Translations under genes and position numbers: made by a program
In this document: piece after piece, positions 6,129 to 7,676 of the stretch
How positions within the stretch are numbered: the stretch's first letter is position 1
Layout of the letters: each line of letters starts with the position of its first letter
NCBI GenBank assembly: GCA_033720955.1
Contig: JAWWBN010000188.1
Span: 1 to 7,676 of the forward strand
Source of the DNA: JAWWBN01 sp033720955
Lineage (GTDB): Bacteria; Acidobacteriota; Thermoanaerobaculia; Multivoradales; JAHEKO01
Length of the DNA: 7,676 nt
Reading direction: 5' to 3'
Notes under the pieces: model-generated
The model's input: only the letters and a program-made list of their open reading frames with translations
What the model was told of the DNA's origin: nothing
The model's database searches: none

Positions 6129-6770
6129 CGCCGGGTCGCCCGCCGGCCCACGATCGCGGCCGAGGCCGCGCCCCAGCCACCAGAAGAGACCGGCCACGGC
6201 CAGGACCAGGGCGAAGACCAGGAGAAAGCTGTCGAGACGCGTCGCCGTGGCGCCGGCGACGGCGTAGAGCAGCGACGCCGGCAGCGCGCCCGCGACGGCC
6301 GCGCCGGCCAGCCGGCCCCAGCGCATGCCGGTGGTGCCGGCGACGATCGCCACCGTCTCGGCCACGATCGGCAGCGGCCGGGTGGCCACCACCGCCACAC
6401 CGCCCCACCGCGCCATGAGCCGGTCGGCGCGCGCCCGCTCCGCCGCCGGCACGACCCGAGCGACCCATCGGCTGCCGCGGCGCCCCAGCCAGAAGCCGAA
6501 GAGAGCCGCCCCCAGGCTCCCCGCGAGGGAGAGGGCGGCGCCGCCCAGCACACCGAAGAGGGCGCCGTGGGCCACCATCACCAGGCTCGCGGGCACCGGC
6601 AGCAGGACGTCTCCCACCAGCAGCCCGAAGCCGACCGCGGCCGCCATGGCGCCGCCGCCCATCCAGGGACCGGGGTCCGTGAGCAGGGGCAGCTCCAACG
6701 CCTCGACGACGCCGAAGAGCGCCAGGGCGGCCAGGGCGATGCCCGCCGCGAGGAGGGAGTAGAGCCTCAC
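6123..6770 (-). CDS. VTT-domain (TVP38/TMEM64, DedA-like) integral membrane protein
   Basis: Predicted 215-residue inner-membrane protein. Hydrophobic segments lie at about residues 4-24, 38-58, 62-95 (long, Gly/Ala-rich, possibly re-entrant plus transmembrane), 123-146, 154-174 and 180-200. The family signature is visible: GDVLLPVPASLVMVAHGALF (53-72), a cytoplasmic Arg-rich loop (97-121), then TRPLPIVAETVAIVAG (130-145), matching the conserved Arg-x-x-Pro membrane-loop motif of VTT proteins. Known relatives are linked to lipid or lipid-carrier translocation and membrane homeostasis; the role here is not determinable. GTG at 6770 is chosen because it overlaps the stop of the upstream receptor gene (GTGA) and puts a short Met-Arg start before the first membrane helix. 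There is no evident Shine-Dalgarno, so translation probably relies on coupling. A longer reading would run into the receptor gene. Confidence 0.85.
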   Translation of the reverse strand: MRLYSLLAAGIALAALALFGVVEALELPLLTDPGPWMGGGAMAAAVGFGLLVGDVLLPVPASLVMVAHGALFGVLGGAALSLAGSLGAALFGFWLGRRGSRWVARVVPAAERARADRLMARWGGVAVVATRPLPIVAETVAIVAGTTGMRWGRLAGAAVAGALPASLLYAVAGATATRLDSFLLVFALVLAVAGLFWWLGRGLGRDRGPAGDPAA

Positions 6771-7676
6771 CTGGACCGCCAGCGGACCCGGATCCGCGCC
6801 CCCCGGCCGGCGCCGGGGAAGCCGATGAAGGTCTCGTGCTCGCGGTCGGCCAGGTTTTCGACCCGGGCGCGGATCGACCACGCCCCCTCGGGGCGCCAGG
6901 TGGCCGTCAGCCCGGCCACCGCGTAGCCGCCCACGCGCTCGCGGGCGGGGACGGGGATCTGGCTGTCGAGCCGGTCCGACACCCCGGTCACGTCGAGCGC
7001 GAGCCGCAGGGCCGCGAGGGGCCGCCACCCCACCGCCGCGGCGCCCGACCACTCGGGCCGCTGGCGCAGCCCACCTCCGGTGTCGCGATTCTCGACCTCC
7101 TGCCAGGTCAGAGCCGCCGTGATCGACCAGCGCCCGGAGGGCCTCCAGGCGAGGGCGCCCTCCACCCCTCTCGTCTCCACGCGGGAGCGGTTGAGGTGGG
7201 TGAAGCGGCCGAAGTCGAAGTCGATGAGATCCGTGTAGCGCTGCAGGAAGACCCCCAGCTCGGCCTCCACCCCGTTTCCGAACCGGTGCTGGACGCCGAG
7301 ATCGCCGCCCAGAGCGCTCTCCGCGACCAGGTCGGGGTTGCCGCCCAGGGCCGCCGGGCTGGCGAGGGCGAAAGTGCTCGGCAGCTTGAAGGCCCTCCCC
7401 GCCGAGGCCCGGACCCGGGTGCGGCCCCCGGCCAGCCGGCGCGACACTCCCAGCCGCGGGTTGAACTGGAGGCCGGCGCCCTCCGGCGCGTCGAGTCGTC
7501 CGCCCGCCTCCCAGGTCACCGCACCGCGCTCGACCACCACCTCCACGAGGGCGCCCGGAAGCAGCCGCTCCAGCCGGTAGTCGCCCGCCACCGCGCCCCC
7601 CAGAAAGGGGGGCAGGAGAAGGGTGCTGCGGTTCTCGGCCTCCTCGAGCTGGGCGTCGACGCCCACGCTGAGACGC
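6767..7676 (-). CDS. TonB-dependent outer-membrane receptor, C-terminal barrel, N-terminus off the right edge
   Basis: About 302 residues of the C-terminal beta-barrel of a TonB-dependent receptor, open through the right edge; the plug domain and TonB box are not in view. The sequence alternates short amphipathic strands and loops, for example GGRTRVRASAGRAFKLPSTF, FGNGVEAELGVFLQRYTDLI and WSITAALTWQEVENRDTGGG. The end is diagnostic: a RVENLADREHETFIGFPGAGR block followed by RIRVRWRSR, matching the closing strands of BtuB/siderophore-receptor-type barrels (typically NLFDxxY then GRxxxxGV). The protein ends Trp-Arg-Ser-Arg rather than in the usual terminal aromatic residue. It imports a ligand such as cobalamin, a metal chelate or a glycan; which one cannot be told. 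It overlaps the downstream VTT gene by four bases, so the pair form an operon reading leftward. Confidence 0.88.
   Translation of the reverse strand, partial: RLSVGVDAQLEEAENRSTLLLPPFLGGAVAGDYRLERLLPGALVEVVVERGAVTWEAGGRLDAPEGAGLQFNPRLGVSRRLAGGRTRVRASAGRAFKLPSTFALASPAALGGNPDLVAESALGGDLGVQHRFGNGVEAELGVFLQRYTDLIDFDFGRFTHLNRSRVETRGVEGALAWRPSGRWSITAALTWQEVENRDTGGGLRQRPEWSGAAAVGWRPLAALRLALDVTGVSDRLDSQIPVPARERVGGYAVAGLTATWRPEGAWSIRARVENLADREHETFIGFPGAGRGARIRVRWRSR

Overview
The window is a GC-rich (roughly 70% by eye) bacterial segment, almost fully coding. A TonB-dependent receptor and signal-peptide-bearing proteins point to a Gram-negative host. The carboxypeptidase-regulatory/TPR/esterase fusion and the extreme GC at third codon positions would suit an Acidobacteriota-like or similar environmental lineage, but nothing here fixes the taxon.

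Layout. Bases 1-1880 (+) hold the C-terminal ~625 residues of a cysteine-rich multicopper oxidase (laccase-like) whose start lies off the left edge. It meets, stop codon against stop codon, a minus-strand gene (1881-3497) for an exported three-part protein: signal peptide, carboxypeptidase-regulatory-like domain, TPR-like helices and an alpha/beta-hydrolase esterase domain. A 165-bp divergent intergenic region (3498-3662) carries an 18-bp near-perfect palindrome overlapping the only AT-rich stretch, a candidate promoter/operator. It is followed by a plus-strand operon: a class I SAM methyltransferase (3663-4469), then two paralogous 271-residue amino-acid-kinase-fold proteins (4466-5281 and 5301-6116) that resemble the MosA/MosB subunits of the Azotobacter molybdenum storage protein. 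The operon ends against a second convergent junction, where both stop codons sit in an 18-nt perfect palindrome. Beyond it lies a minus-strand pair: a VTT-domain (TVP38/TMEM64-type) membrane protein (6123-6770), preceded in transcription by a TonB-dependent receptor (6767-7676, cut by the right edge), overlapping by GTGA.

How it may work together. The central unit is the MoSto-like pair, probably a hetero-oligomeric ATP-binding cage for an oxyanion or metal. The first subunit is translationally coupled to the methyltransferase. Both subunits keep the nucleotide-binding motifs, but compared with MosA from memory they appear to lack most of the Glu/His residues that hold the polyoxomolybdate clusters. 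The cargo may therefore differ from, or be bound differently to, that of classical MoSto. The flanking outer-membrane receptor and copper oxidase make a metal-handling neighbourhood conceivable, but they are on separate transcription units and that link is inference.

No tRNA, rRNA, CRISPR array or insertion sequence was seen, and no gene-free stretch exceeds 300 bases.
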